A DNA stretch of 64,000 nt from GCA-2705995 sp048267965 (GCA_048267965.1 JBLWWK010000001.1:62001-126000), one strand, 5' to 3'. Positions 1 to 8,701 are shown, counted from the first letter of the stretch. Translations and numbers: made by a program. The notes: generated from the sequence alone by a model not told the origin.

Positions 1-2
1 CC

Positions 3-365
3 TATCAAATGCCGAGTATTTTAATTGAACTAGACATTCCGTTTGCCATCGATATGAGTGGAAGCATGGAAGCAATGAATACTCGAAATCTTCCGTTTAC
101 CGCAGGCACCGCAGTGGCGTATGGTTTGTCTTACGAGAAAGCCATCGAGTCAATTACATTGGCTCCTGCAAAAATGCTGGGTATAGAAAGCATGTACGGC
201 ACATTAGAGGCCGGAAAAAGTGCTACACTTTTTGTGTCTTACGGAGACGCTTTAGACATGCGCACCAATCAGTTGCACTTTGCTTTGGTGAACGGTAAGT
301 TTATTCAACTTTCTCATCCTCAGTTAGATTTATACAAGAAATTTCAGAAGAAATACCGAAATTGA
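3..365 (+). CDS. Amidohydrolase family protein, C-terminal fragment
   Basis: The reading frame is open to the left edge, so only the last ~120 residues are present. The segment with Gly-Leu-x-x-x-x-Ala-(x)n-Thr-(x)3-Ala-Lys-Met-Leu-Gly-Ile, then Gly-Thr-Leu-Glu-Ala-Gly-Lys-Ser-Ala, is the usual C-terminal end of imidazolonepropionase/dihydroorotase-like metal-dependent hydrolases, where the chain returns to the small beta-sandwich ('G.L..GK.ADL'). In Bacteroidota such proteins are often periplasmic and occur in pairs, but the N-terminus, signal peptide and metal ligands lie outside the window, so the substrate cannot be judged. The next gene starts 4 bases after the stop, so the two are probably cotranscribed. 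Confidence 0.8.
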   Translation, partial: YQMPSILIELDIPFAIDMSGSMEAMNTRNLPFTAGTAVAYGLSYEKAIESITLAPAKMLGIESMYGTLEAGKSATLFVSYGDALDMRTNQLHFALVNGKFIQLSHPQLDLYKKFQKKYRN

Positions 366-369
366 TGAC

Positions 370-729
370 ATGAATCGTTTTAGATGGTTAATCTGTTTAC
401 TCATTTCGGTAGGAACCGTTTCTTGCGCTGAAGAAGAAAAAACATGGACAGTAACTTACCGCGTTGATGTTCAGGGAGGTTCGGCAACAGAATTTCGAGT
501 GCGATACTTAACACAAAGTCAAGCAACACGAGAAGTAGGGCCTTTCTCAACTTATTGGGAATCTCCAGCTCTCACGGAATTTAAAGATGCCGAAAATGTG
601 CGGTTAACCGTAGAAAGAATTTCAGGAGACGCAACGTTAAATTTGGCCATTCTCAGAAACGGAGCCGTTCATGAGAGTGGCCAAATGGTATCAAGTGAAA
701 ATGAAAGAGAAATTGAAGATCAACTTTGA
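370..729 (+). CDS. Small putative lipoprotein, unknown function
   Basis: This 119-residue protein has a typical lipoprotein signal: basic Asn-Arg-Phe-Arg, a hydrophobic stretch, and Cys at residue 20 in Val-Gly-Thr-Val-Ser-Cys. The cysteine is followed by Ala-Glu-Glu-Glu-Lys. An acidic run just after the cysteine is the kind of export signal that sends Bacteroidota lipoproteins to the cell surface (inference). The mature part is short, beta-rich and has no recognised family. It follows the amidohydrolase by 4 bases and overlaps the 3' end of trpS, on the other strand, by 10 bases. A perfect CGGTAGGAACCG motif encodes Ser-Val-Gly-Thr-Val inside the signal peptide. Confidence 0.75.
   Translation: MNRFRWLICLLISVGTVSCAEEEKTWTVTYRVDVQGGSATEFRVRYLTQSQATREVGPFSTYWESPALTEFKDAENVRLTVERISGDATLNLAILRNGAVHESGQMVSSENEREIEDQL
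409..417 (+). repeat. GTAGGAACC motif, copy 1
   Basis: Within the full 12-mer CGGTAGGAACCG (407-418). Reads as Val-Gly-Thr in frame in the lipoprotein signal peptide. Confidence 0.9.
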
Positions 730-1700
730 GTTGAATAGCCCACCTTTTCTCTCACTCTATTAATAACTTCTTTTGCAGTAACTCGCGCTTTGTCGGCACC
801 CTGAAAAAGAATCTCGTCAAGCTCAGATTTGTTGTTCATCAAGTAATTGTACTTCTCTCTGGCTTCACCAAAGCGCTCTAAAATCTCTTCGAAAATAGCT
901 TTCTTGGCGTGTCCGTAACCGTAGCCCCCTTTTAAGTAATTTTCGCGCATTTCTGCCACTTTTTCTGTAGGAGCCAATAACTCATATATCGCAAAAGCAT
1001 TACAAGTGTCGGGGTTTTTAGGTTCTTCTATCGGTGTGCTATCGGTAACAATGCTATTCACCACTTTCTTTAACTTCTTTTCAGGCAAGAAAATGTTAAT
1101 AGTATTGTCTCTTGATTTGCTCATTTTTTCACCATCTAAACCCGGTACTAACTTGGTGTTTTCTTCTGTTTTAGCTTCTGGAATTTTAAAAGTTTCGCCC
1201 ATTTGATGATTAAAGCGAGAAGCAACATCCCGGGTGATTTCCAAGTGCTGTAATTGATCTTTACCAACAGGTACAAAGTCGGCATCGTATAGTAAAATAT
1301 CTGCCGCCATTAACATAGGATAGGTGAACAAACCGGCATTTACATCGGCTAATCGGTCTGCTTTGTCTTTAAAAGAGTGAGCCAAGGTTAAGCGTTGGTA
1401 AGGGAAAAAACAGCTTAGATACCAAGACAATTCGCAAGTTTCAGGCACATCACTCTGGCGGTAAAAAACAGTTTTGTTGGGGTCTAACCCCGCGGCAAGC
1501 CAAGTGGCTGCAACAGAATAAGTGTTTTCTCGTACTTCTTCTGCACTCTTAATTTGCGTTAGCGTATGCATGTCTGCAATAAACAAGTAAGAATTTGAAG
1601 ATGGGTTGTTTGCTAAGTTGATAGCCGGCAGTATAGCTCCTAATAGATTACCCAAGTGAGGAATCCCAGTTGCTTGTACGCCCGTAAGTATTCTTGCCAT
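720..1700 (-). CDS. trpS: Tryptophan--tRNA ligase
   Basis: Class I aminoacyl-tRNA synthetase charging tRNA-Trp. The 326-residue length matches bacterial TrpRS. The HIGH-type motif is Gly-Ile-Pro-His-Leu-Gly-Asn (residues 12-18) and the KMSKS loop is at residues 192-196. The Tyr-Pro-Met-Leu-Met-Ala-Ala-Asp-Ile-Leu and Val-Gly-Lys-Asp-Gln-(x)2-His-Leu-Glu segments are diagnostic of the family. The ATG at 1700 sits about 20 bases below a TACTTTTG -7 element on the minus strand, which supports this start. Its 3' end overlaps the lipoprotein gene of the opposite strand, and no separate terminator is seen. Confidence 0.97.
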   Translation of the reverse strand: MARILTGVQATGIPHLGNLLGAILPAINLANNPSSNSYLFIADMHTLTQIKSAEEVRENTYSVAATWLAAGLDPNKTVFYRQSDVPETCELSWYLSCFFPYQRLTLAHSFKDKADRLADVNAGLFTYPMLMAADILLYDADFVPVGKDQLQHLEITRDVASRFNHQMGETFKIPEAKTEENTKLVPGLDGEKMSKSRDNTINIFLPEKKLKKVVNSIVTDSTPIEEPKNPDTCNAFAIYELLAPTEKVAEMRENYLKGGYGYGHAKKAIFEEILERFGEAREKYNYLMNNKSELDEILFQGADKARVTAKEVINRVREKVGYSTQS

Positions 1701-1720
1701 TTGTCTTCGTTTTAATCCAT

Positions 1721-1728
1721 CAAAAGTA
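1721..1728 (-). promoter_or_regulatory. Putative trpS -7 promoter element
   Basis: TACTTTTG on the minus strand matches the Bacteroidota -7 consensus TAnnTTTG, 21 bases before the trpS ATG. No well-spaced -33 TTG was found. Confidence 0.45.
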
Positions 1729-1801
1729 AAAAATACCTCTGCAGAAAATATTCAAGGTTGCACTAACAATTAAGGAATCGAATATCTTAGTAGGCTTCAA
1801 A

Positions 1802-2557
1802 ATGATCAACTATCTAAAAATACCGTTCCGTTTTGCGTACAAGGTGTATTTCTTGCTGCTGTTTTTCAGTTCGTTGGCAGTACTATACCCTTTGTTTTAC
1901 TATTTCTTGTCGAATGAAAAGAGATGGCCGAGAGCATTTTATTGGATGCGTATTTGGGGAACATTTCTTCGTTATGCTTCAGGTATTTTTATTCAATTCG
2001 GTTGCGAGAAGCAGTTTCCAGAACCACCTTATGTGGTAGTGTCTAATCATGGTTCCTACATAGATACCGTATTAATGTATTGTATTATACCCGATTATTT
2101 TGTCTTCATGGGAAAAGAAGAACTTAAAAATTGGCCGCTTTTTGGCATGTTTTTCACCAAAGGCATGAATATTTTGGTAGACCGAGGAAGCATTCGCGAT
2201 TCTCACCGCGCTTACCAAAGAGCACACGATGAATTATCGAAAAAACGATCAGTTGCCATATTTCCAGAAGGCGGAATACCCGAAACGGCTCCACAAATGG
2301 CACGCTTTAAAAATGGTGCTTTTCGCTTGGCTATTGAACATCAGGTTCCTATAGTACCCATTACTTTGGTGAATAGTTGGAGCACTTTTAACAGTAATCA
2401 GCTGTATACTGGCGAGGCAAGCCCAGATGTTGTTCGTGTTGAAATTCACAAACCAATCAGCACAAAAGGTCTTACCGATAAAGATTTGGTACATTTGCGC
2501 CAACAAGCGTTCGAAGTAATTAACAAACCGCTTTTAGAAAATGAAAGTAGACGATAA
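1802..2557 (+). CDS. plsC: 1-acyl-sn-glycerol-3-phosphate acyltransferase
   Basis: Transfers the second acyl chain to lysophosphatidic acid, giving phosphatidic acid for membrane lipid synthesis. The catalytic NHx4D motif is Asn-His-Gly-Ser-Tyr-Ile-Asp (residues 82-88), and the phosphate-binding motif Phe-Pro-Glu-Gly-Gly is at residues 154-158. An N-terminal hydrophobic segment (about 15-37) would anchor it to the inner membrane. Length (251) is normal. Its end overlaps gatC by 17 bases, which indicates translational coupling. Part of the catalytic motif (Gly-Ser-Tyr) is encoded by a GGTTCCTAC repeat. Confidence 0.93.
   Translation: MINYLKIPFRFAYKVYFLLLFFSSLAVLYPLFYYFLSNEKRWPRAFYWMRIWGTFLRYASGIFIQFGCEKQFPEPPYVVVSNHGSYIDTVLMYCIIPDYFVFMGKEELKNWPLFGMFFTKGMNILVDRGSIRDSHRAYQRAHDELSKKRSVAIFPEGGIPETAPQMARFKNGAFRLAIEHQVPIVPITLVNSWSTFNSNQLYTGEASPDVVRVEIHKPISTKGLTDKDLVHLRQQAFEVINKPLLENESRR
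2051..2059 (-). repeat. GTAGGAACC motif, copy 2
   Basis: GGTTCCTAC on +. Encodes Gly-Ser-Tyr of the plsC catalytic motif. Confidence 0.85.
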
Positions 2558-2831
2558 ATTAGTAGATCAAGTAGCTACACTTGCTAAATTGAAATTTGAA
2601 GGAGAAGAAAAAGAAGCCATCAAATCTGATATGCAGCGAATTCTAGATTTCGTTTCTAGTCTCGAAGAGGTAGATTGCGAAGGTGTAGAGCCTTTAATTT
2701 ACATGACAGACGGTTACCTCGAACTTAGAAAAGACGAAGCAAGCGTTACTATTTCTCAAAAAGAAGGCCTTGAAAACGCTCCTTCTAAAGATTCTGATTA
2801 CTTCAAGTTGCCGAAAGTTCTCGACAAATAG
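2541..2831 (+). CDS. gatC: Asp/Glu-tRNA amidotransferase subunit C
   Basis: Small subunit of the GatCAB amidotransferase, which converts Glu-tRNA(Gln) or Asp-tRNA(Asn) to the amide form. At 96 residues it has the normal size. The helical start (Val-Asp-(x)3-Val-(x)3-Ala-x-Leu-Ala-Lys-Leu), the Asp-Met-Gln-Arg-Ile-Leu-Asp-Phe-Val helix and the Leu-Arg-Lys-Asp-Glu tail are typical. The ATG lies inside the end of plsC. gatA and gatB are not in the window, so the complex is encoded at scattered loci, as in many Bacteroidota. Confidence 0.93.
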   Translation: MKVDDKLVDQVATLAKLKFEGEEKEAIKSDMQRILDFVSSLEEVDCEGVEPLIYMTDGYLELRKDEASVTISQKEGLENAPSKDSDYFKLPKVLDK

Positions 2832-2838
2832 CTAGAAC

Positions 2839-3759
2839 TTGGAAAGGTTCAAAGCACATTTGGCTCTTATCGGAGCTAATTTAATTTACGGTATTAATTA
2901 TTCGGTGGCTAAATCTGTGATGCCCACCTACATAGAACCATTAGGTTTTATTCTGTTACGTGTAATTGGCGCTTTGCTTTTATTTTGGTCATTGTCTTTA
3001 TTCACAACCCGTTGGGAGCCGATAGAGAAAAAAGACTGGGGCAGAATTGTGTTAGCAGGGCTTTTTGGCGTTGCGTTAAATCAGATGCTTTTCTTTAAAG
3101 GGTTAAACCTAACTCAACCCATTAATGCGAGCATTATAATGACCACCAATCCTATTTTGGTCTTAATCATCTCGGCTATTCTGCTGAAAGAGCGGATTTC
3201 ACTCCGAAAAATTGTTGGTATTTCATTAGGGTTAGTTGGTGCAGTTTTGCTGATACTATTTAAAGGTGGTGTAGACAATCCTTCTATTTCGGTAGGAACC
3301 GATACTGCCTTAGGTGATTTACTAGTGCTGCTAAACGCTCTTTCTTACGGAGTTTATTTAGTGATTGTGAAGCCGTTAATGTCCAAATACAAGGCCGTAA
3401 CCGTTTTGAAGTTGGTGTTTTTATTTGGTTTCTGTTTCGTGCTCCCTTTTGGGATGGGGGAATTTACCGCTATTGAGTGGAGTGCGTTGCCTACAGAAAT
3501 TATTTGGGCCATCGTTTTTGTAGTAGTAGGAACCACTTTCTTCTCTTATTTGCTTAACATCTATGCCTTGCAAAAAGTATCTTCTACTTCTGTGAGCATC
3601 TATATTTATTCTCAACCCTTTTTCGCAACGCTTGTAGCTTTGTCTTTTGGTCAAGATGAACTTACAGCTACAAAAATTGTCGCAACTGCTTTAATATTTA
3701 CAGGCGTTTATTTGGTGACGATGAAGAAGAAAGCCAAAGAAAAGGCAATCAACGCATAA
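2839..3759 (+). CDS. EamA/DMT-family transporter
   Basis: Predicted inner-membrane protein of 306 residues with about ten hydrophobic helices in two homologous halves, the EamA drug/metabolite transporter fold. The substrate cannot be predicted. The start used is a TTG 7 bases after gatC, which gives Met-Glu-Arg-Phe-Lys followed at once by the first membrane helix; no ATG lies nearby. The last 11 bases overlap the convergent T9SS gene. It is the third gene of a plsC-gatC-eamA run. Two GTAGGAACC motifs lie in it, both read as Val-Gly-Thr. Confidence 0.85.
   Translation: MERFKAHLALIGANLIYGINYSVAKSVMPTYIEPLGFILLRVIGALLLFWSLSLFTTRWEPIEKKDWGRIVLAGLFGVALNQMLFFKGLNLTQPINASIIMTTNPILVLIISAILLKERISLRKIVGISLGLVGAVLLILFKGGVDNPSISVGTDTALGDLLVLLNALSYGVYLVIVKPLMSKYKAVTVLKLVFLFGFCFVLPFGMGEFTAIEWSALPTEIIWAIVFVVVGTTFFSYLLNIYALQKVSSTSVSIYIYSQPFFATLVALSFGQDELTATKIVATALIFTGVYLVTMKKKAKEKAINA
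3292..3300 (+). repeat. GTAGGAACC motif, copy 3
   Basis: Full CGGTAGGAACCG at 3290-3301; Val-Gly-Thr in the EamA gene. Confidence 0.9.
3526..3534 (+). repeat. GTAGGAACC motif, copy 4
   Basis: Val-Gly-Thr in a membrane helix of the EamA protein; flanks diverge from the 12-mer. Confidence 0.8.
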
Positions 3760-6358
3760 GAGTAACTTTACCTTGTAATTGAAGAGTTTCTGCAGATTCG
3801 TTTTCATAAGTAACATGCCAAACGTATACATCTGCAGGTTGGTTGTGACCATCCCAACCGTTATCAAAACCATTTGATTCGTGAACCAATTCTCCCCAGC
3901 GGTTAAAAACTTTCATGCTGAAATTACGCACCCACTCCCCTTCAGGTTGAAAGATGTCGTTCAAGAAATCTCCGTTTGGAGTAAAAGCAGTAGGCATAAA
4001 TAATTTTGTGGGGCATTCAGAGTGCAGAATTATGCTGTCAGATGAAATACATCCGTATTGATTGGTGTATTCAACACTGTATTTTCCAGGAGATTGTAAC
4101 ACTCCAATAGAACCTGTATTTCCATTGCTCCAGTAAAGGGTTCCTTCTAGATGCGATAAGTCTACCTGAACAAACTCGCCCGGACAAAGAGAAGAATCTG
4201 CCTGAAGATTAAGTTCAGTTGGCACTTGAATGTTTACTTCTGTAGAGTCTTTAGCAACACCACAATGGTTAGAAGCTTCTACAGCATACATGCCTCCTTG
4301 GTTTACCGAAATAGAATTGATGTTGGTAATTCCATTGCTCCAAATCACCTCGCGTACCTCTTGAATTTCAGCAATAATGGTTACAGATTCACCTTCGCAA
4401 ATAGTGTATTTGTTGGGTAGATTTACCATGGGCAAATGGTCGTATTCTAAGCGAATATTGTCAGAGCTTCCTCCGCAACTGTTATACACCGACACATTAT
4501 ATACACCGTCTTGGTTAAGAACTTTTGTTGGACTCGTGTCGCCATCGTTCCATAAGAAATCGGTGAAAGGTGTCGATAAGTCTACGGTTATTAACTCACC
4601 TTCGCAGAGAACGGTGTCTTGCCCTAAATCAATATCTGGAGGCGTTAATTCAATCACACTAAATGTGCTTTCTGATTCTCCACATTTGTTTTGAGCTGAA
4701 ATCTTATAAGTGCCTGGTTTCGTTACTTGGAGTGGGGCGGATCCTTCAGATTTCCATGAATACTGGTCTGCGTCTGACGGAGGCGAAAAAGTAATTGAAC
4801 TACCTTCACAGAAGAAAGTGTCTACAAACATGCTTAAATCGGGAATGTCTAAAACAGTTACGGCTATTTGATCAGAAACCGATTCGCAAGAATTGGAAAC
4901 AGCTACTTGATAATTTCCGCTGGTTTGCACTTGCACAGAAGATTGAGTAGATCCAGTACTCCAAGAATAACCAGATGCCGAATTAGAAGTAGCGTTTAGA
5001 ACGAGTGGTTGCGCTATGCAGGTTACTGTATCTGGGCCTAATTCAACTTGAATTCTTGGTATGGTGGTTACGTTCAAAGTGTCAAACGAAGAACCACAGA
5101 CATTGGTAGCTGTAACCATGTAGACACCCGCCATAGTAATTTCTTGTATGTTACTGATGTTACCTGTATTCCAATGATATTGATGATTGGGAGAGCCAGC
5201 TGTTTCTAAGTAGTGCGCATTAAAGCAAATAGAGGTGTCGTTGCCAAGCGTAATTTCAGGAATAGTAATTCTCTCAAAATGCATGGTGTCGTCTACTTCA
5301 CAAGCTCCATTCGTTACTGTAACTGAGTAATTACCTGTTTGATAGGGCGCCAGTTGAGGTCCGTTGTGACCTGTACTCCATTGGTAATGAGTAATGTCGG
5401 GTTGTGAAACATCTAACCAAAGGGTGTCTGCAACACAAACAGCTGTATCTTCTCCTAAATCTAATGTGGGTGGGTTAAAGACTTTAACTTCTATTATTTC
5501 TGACCAAGAATCTCCGCAAGTGTTGGATGCAGAGAGTAAAACTTGTTCATCTTGTTGTTGGTAGAAAGCTACCAGCGAAGAAGAGGCATTCATAAAACCT
5601 GAAGGAGAGTCAAAGGTGTAAGTTCCTCCGGTAAATTCGTGGTAGACAGTGTCGTGTCGACAAATTTCCAGTTCTTTTTCTTCAAGCCCAAAACTTGCAT
5701 TTACCCAATCTATAACATAATCTACGGCCCCAGTGCCATTGCTGCCTGTAAACCCTATGTGTAAATTGTTAGGAGATTGAAGCGCTTGAAGAAGTTCAGA
5801 ATTGGTGAAGGTATGTTGAAGTACCAACTGGCAATCGACATACATCGATAGTTTCTTTGTGCTGGCTTCCCAAGAGATTTTAACATCGTGAAAGTTGCAA
5901 TCTTTTAATGTGGTGCTCGTAGTCGAAAGAGGTTGTGCTCCTACCAAACTCTGCGGAGAATTGTGATTGGTTTCTCCATTTAGAAAAATGTCGGTATGCT
6001 CGTATAGTGGTTCAGAAGGATCCGATTTTAAATCAAATTCGATAGCAATATTGCTATGAAGCCCTGCGTATCCCAGTCCGCCAGGAACAGTTGATAAACC
6101 TTGAGATGGACTAATTAAGAAAGCAAAACCATCGTTAGAGGTGAAAGAGCAACCAAATTTTATGCTGAAAAGTAAATCGAAATCTGCGTTGAGAGAAACC
6201 GGTTGGTTGAGCCAAGCAGCTCCATGTGAGTTCATTCCTTGAACCAGAGAAGCTCTTCTAGCTTGAGGTTCTTCGGCAGTGCCCAGCAAATTGAAATGCT
6301 GCGCATTAGCCGCGAAGCCAAGGCAAATGAGGAGTAATATTATAGGAAGTTTTCTCAA
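3749..6358 (-). CDS. Secreted lectin-like/Ig-repeat protein with gliding-type T9SS C-terminal domain
   Basis: An 869-residue secreted protein. Residues 1-19 form a signal peptide ending Ala-Asn-Ala. Residues ~20-235 look like an L-type (legume) lectin domain (Phe-Leu-Ile-Ser-Pro, Gly-Gly-Leu-Gly-Tyr, Ile-Ala-Ile-Glu-Phe-Asp-Leu). About eight Ig/PKD-like repeats of 70-80 residues follow, several starting with a Leu-Gly-x-Asp-Thr-(x)2-Cys signature and containing Trp-Ser-(T/N)-Gly. The last ~85 residues (Phe-Thr-Pro-Asn-Gly-Asp-(x)2-Asn-Asp-(x)n-Phe-Asn-Arg-Trp-Gly) are the gliding-motility-associated (type B) sorting domain recognised by the type IX secretion system. It is probably a cell-surface or secreted adhesin. 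The start is TTG at 6358, chosen because the signal peptide begins there. Confidence 0.88.
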   Translation of the reverse strand: MRKLPIILLLICLGFAANAQHFNLLGTAEEPQARRASLVQGMNSHGAAWLNQPVSLNADFDLLFSIKFGCSFTSNDGFAFLISPSQGLSTVPGGLGYAGLHSNIAIEFDLKSDPSEPLYEHTDIFLNGETNHNSPQSLVGAQPLSTTSTTLKDCNFHDVKISWEASTKKLSMYVDCQLVLQHTFTNSELLQALQSPNNLHIGFTGSNGTGAVDYVIDWVNASFGLEEKELEICRHDTVYHEFTGGTYTFDSPSGFMNASSSLVAFYQQQDEQVLLSASNTCGDSWSEIIEVKVFNPPTLDLGEDTAVCVADTLWLDVSQPDITHYQWSTGHNGPQLAPYQTGNYSVTVTNGACEVDDTMHFERITIPEITLGNDTSICFNAHYLETAGSPNHQYHWNTGNISNIQEITMAGVYMVTATNVCGSSFDTLNVTTIPRIQVELGPDTVTCIAQPLVLNATSNSASGYSWSTGSTQSSVQVQTSGNYQVAVSNSCESVSDQIAVTVLDIPDLSMFVDTFFCEGSSITFSPPSDADQYSWKSEGSAPLQVTKPGTYKISAQNKCGESESTFSVIELTPPDIDLGQDTVLCEGELITVDLSTPFTDFLWNDGDTSPTKVLNQDGVYNVSVYNSCGGSSDNIRLEYDHLPMVNLPNKYTICEGESVTIIAEIQEVREVIWSNGITNINSISVNQGGMYAVEASNHCGVAKDSTEVNIQVPTELNLQADSSLCPGEFVQVDLSHLEGTLYWSNGNTGSIGVLQSPGKYSVEYTNQYGCISSDSIILHSECPTKLFMPTAFTPNGDFLNDIFQPEGEWVRNFSMKVFNRWGELVHESNGFDNGWDGHNQPADVYVWHVTYENESAETLQLQGKVTLMR

Positions 6359-6633
6359 GCCGTTTCGTTAAAACGCCATAAAAGTAAGAATTAAATTTTT
6401 TATTCGGAGGTGCAAAAAGCAATAAATACAGCAAGTTAACGTACAGTAAGCGATTGTGTTAGCGCTTTGCCTTATGGTTAAAGGAATGGCTTGTAATTAT
6501 TTTATTATTCTTTAGTGATGAAAATTGAATTTTTATTGAAAAAAATCGATTTCGCTCCGTATTAAGTCTTGCTAACGAGAAGAATAACAGCCCATCAATA
6601 TTATTTACCTTTGCCCACTTATTTAAAGCGTGT
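6359..6633. other. Divergent intergenic region between T9SS gene and yicC
   Basis: An AT-rich 275-base gap between divergent genes. On the plus strand TACCTTTG at 6606-6613 fits the -7 consensus and lies 21 bases before the yicC ATG. On the minus strand TACTTTTA, about 20 bases before the T9SS TTG, differs by one base from the consensus. No repeat or RNA gene seen. Confidence 0.4.
6606..6613 (+). promoter_or_regulatory. Putative -7 promoter element for yicC operon
   Basis: TACCTTTG matches TAnnTTTG and lies 21 bases upstream of the ATG. No TTG lies at the expected -33 distance. Confidence 0.4.
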
Positions 6634-7506
6634 ATGATAGCATCGATGACGGGATTTGGAAAATCTCAAAGGCAGTTTGAAGGAAAGAAAATTACAGTAG
6701 AGATAAAATCGTTGAACAGTAAACAAGGCGATTTTATTGTCAGAATGCCAGGTGTTTACAAAGAGAAAGAGCTTGAGCTGCGTTCTTTGTTATCAAAAGA
6801 ATTACAACGCGGAAAAATTGAACTTACCGTTTACACAGAAGGGAATGCTCACGAAGCACAACACTCTTTCAATAAAGAATTGGCCGTTGCCTATTACAAT
6901 GAATTAAAATCGTTGAAAGAAGAGTTAGGTGTGTCTGATACTGATTACCTAGCTCAAGTGATGAGACTGCCCGATGTGTTGAAGACCGAAAAACCTGAGC
7001 TAGGCGAAGAAGAAGGCAAGGTTTTGATGGATTTGGTAAAAGAAGCCATTGCAGGTGTAAATGAATTTAGAAACCAAGAAGGGAAGAAGCTCGAGACCGA
7101 TTTTTCGAACAGAATTGAACACATAGAGACGCTGCTTACTGAAGTAGAAAGTCACGACCCCAAGAGAATTGAAGCGATTCGCGAAAGAATCACAAAGAAT
7201 GTTCAAGAGATTTTACATGGCGAAAACGTAGATTTTAACCGTCATGAACAAGAGCTTATTTATTACATCGAGAAGCTAGATATTACAGAAGAAAAGGTTC
7301 GCTTACGAGCGCATTGTGAATACTTTATTGAAACAATGAAAGCCGATAAATCGCAAGGTAAAAAGCTTGGTTTTATCTCTCAAGAAGTAGGTAGAGAAAT
7401 TAATACCATTGGTTCTAAAGCCAATTATGCACCGATTCAGAGAGCGGTAGTTCAGATGAAAGACGAACTTGAAAAAATCAAAGAGCAGGTTCTCAACGTG
7501 TTGTAA
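6634..7506 (+). CDS. YicC-family endoribonuclease
   Basis: A 290-residue protein of the conserved YicC family, now regarded as an endoribonuclease involved in small-RNA turnover. The N-terminus Met-Thr-Gly-Phe-Gly and the Val-Glu-Ile-Lys-Ser-Leu-Asn-Ser-Lys block are family signatures, as is the C-terminal Lys-Lys-Leu-Gly-Phe-(x)3-Glu-x-Gly-Arg-Glu-Ile-Asn-Thr-Ile-Gly-Ser-Lys. It overlaps gmk by one base (TAATG), and yicC-gmk pairing is common across bacteria. It is the first gene of the yicC-gmk-nadD-heptosyltransferase operon. Confidence 0.93.
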   Translation: MIASMTGFGKSQRQFEGKKITVEIKSLNSKQGDFIVRMPGVYKEKELELRSLLSKELQRGKIELTVYTEGNAHEAQHSFNKELAVAYYNELKSLKEELGVSDTDYLAQVMRLPDVLKTEKPELGEEEGKVLMDLVKEAIAGVNEFRNQEGKKLETDFSNRIEHIETLLTEVESHDPKRIEAIRERITKNVQEILHGENVDFNRHEQELIYYIEKLDITEEKVRLRAHCEYFIETMKADKSQGKKLGFISQEVGREINTIGSKANYAPIQRAVVQMKDELEKIKEQVLNVL

Positions 7507-8078
7507 TGGAAGGCAAAGCAATTATCATATCGGCTCCTTCAGGAGCAGGAAAAACCACCATTGTAAAACATCTTTTAAGTCAGGCCGAATTGCCGTTAGA
7601 ATTTTCGATTTCTGCCTGTAGCCGTGATCCAAGAGGAAACGAAGTAAACGGAAAAGATTATCACTTTTTAGGAGTAGAAGGTTTTAAAAAAGCCATTGCT
7701 GAAGACCGTTTTGTAGAATGGGAAGAAGTGTATGCCCAACAATTTTACGGTACACTAAAAAGCGAACTAGAAAGAATTTGGGCGCAAAACAAGGTGGTTA
7801 TTTTCGATGTAGATGTGATAGGCGGCATCAACCTTAAAAAGAAACTAAAAAATCAAGCTTTGTCTTTGTTTATTCAAGCACCAGATGTGCAAGAATTAGA
7901 AAGAAGACTTCGATTAAGAGCTACGGAAACCGAAGAGAAAATTCAACTTCGTATTTCAAAGGCCAAAGAAGAAATCGAGAAAGCCAAAGAGTTTGATGTA
8001 ATCGTTATAAACGATAACCTTGCTGATGCGTTTACAAAAACAAGAGAAGCGGTATCTAAATTTATAAATCAGAATTAA
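7506..8078 (+). CDS. gmk: Guanylate kinase
   Basis: Phosphorylates GMP to GDP with ATP. The P-loop Ala-Pro-Ser-Gly-Ala-Gly-Lys-Thr-Thr covers residues 10-18. GMP-binding features include Ser-Arg-Asp-Pro-Arg (in place of the more usual Thr-Arg-x-Pro-Arg) and Glu-Glu-Val-Tyr-(x)3-Tyr-Gly-Thr. The 190-residue length is normal. The ATG overlaps the yicC stop by one base and nadD follows after 5 bases, so the genes are cotranscribed. Confidence 0.96.
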   Translation: MEGKAIIISAPSGAGKTTIVKHLLSQAELPLEFSISACSRDPRGNEVNGKDYHFLGVEGFKKAIAEDRFVEWEEVYAQQFYGTLKSELERIWAQNKVVIFDVDVIGGINLKKKLKNQALSLFIQAPDVQELERRLRLRATETEEKIQLRISKAKEEIEKAKEFDVIVINDNLADAFTKTREAVSKFINQN

Positions 8079-8083
8079 AAGGC

Positions 8084-8686
8084 ATGAAAGTAGGCCTGTA
8101 TTTCGGTACGTATAATCCCATTCATGTAGGGCATTTGATTATTGCTAACTACATGGCGCAGTTCACAGATTTAGACCAAGTTTGGATGGTGGTTACTCCA
8201 CAAAATCCGATGAAGAAAAACCACAACTTATTAGAAGATTATCACCGTTTAGCGCTTGTTCAAGAAGCACTAGAAGGCAACGATAAGCTTCAAGTAAGCG
8301 ATATTGAGTTTAAACTTCCCAAGCCTTCTTACACTACAAATACCTTGGTAGCGTTAGGCGAAAAACACCCGAACTACGAGTTTTCTCTTATTATGGGAGA
8401 AGATAACTTAAGAACCTTGCACAAGTGGAAAAACTATGAGCAAATCTTAACGCATCACCATATTTACGTTTATCCACGAGCTTTAACAGAAGAAGAGCAA
8501 GAAAAAATCAATAATAAAAAGCACAACCGACTTATCGACCATGAGAAAGTGCATTTAGTGAAAGCACCCATCATGAAAATCTCTTCGAGCTTAATTCGAA
8601 AAGCAATTAAAGAGCAAAAAGATGTAAAGTATTTACTGACCGAACCGGTTTACAAATACCTTACAGACATGAATTTCTACAAATAA
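8084..8686 (+). CDS. nadD: Nicotinate-nucleotide adenylyltransferase
   Basis: Adenylates nicotinate mononucleotide in NAD synthesis. The nucleotidyltransferase motif Gly-x-Tyr-Asn-Pro-Ile-His-Val-Gly-His ends at residue 17 (HxGH 14-17), and the C-terminal Ile-Ser-Ser-Ser-Leu-Ile-Arg motif closes the ATP site. At 200 residues it has the normal length. It starts 5 bases after gmk. Confidence 0.95.
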   Translation: MKVGLYFGTYNPIHVGHLIIANYMAQFTDLDQVWMVVTPQNPMKKNHNLLEDYHRLALVQEALEGNDKLQVSDIEFKLPKPSYTTNTLVALGEKHPNYEFSLIMGEDNLRTLHKWKNYEQILTHHHIYVYPRALTEEEQEKINNKKHNRLIDHEKVHLVKAPIMKISSSLIRKAIKEQKDVKYLLTEPVYKYLTDMNFYK

Positions 8687-8701
8687 TAGAAACACGCTTC
8701 G

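Noticed and set aside
3749..3759. Frameshift or misassembly at overlapping convergent ends (also 720-729 and 9672-9682)
   Set aside because: Both genes at each overlap end with normal family C-termini; short convergent overlaps are common in compact genomes.
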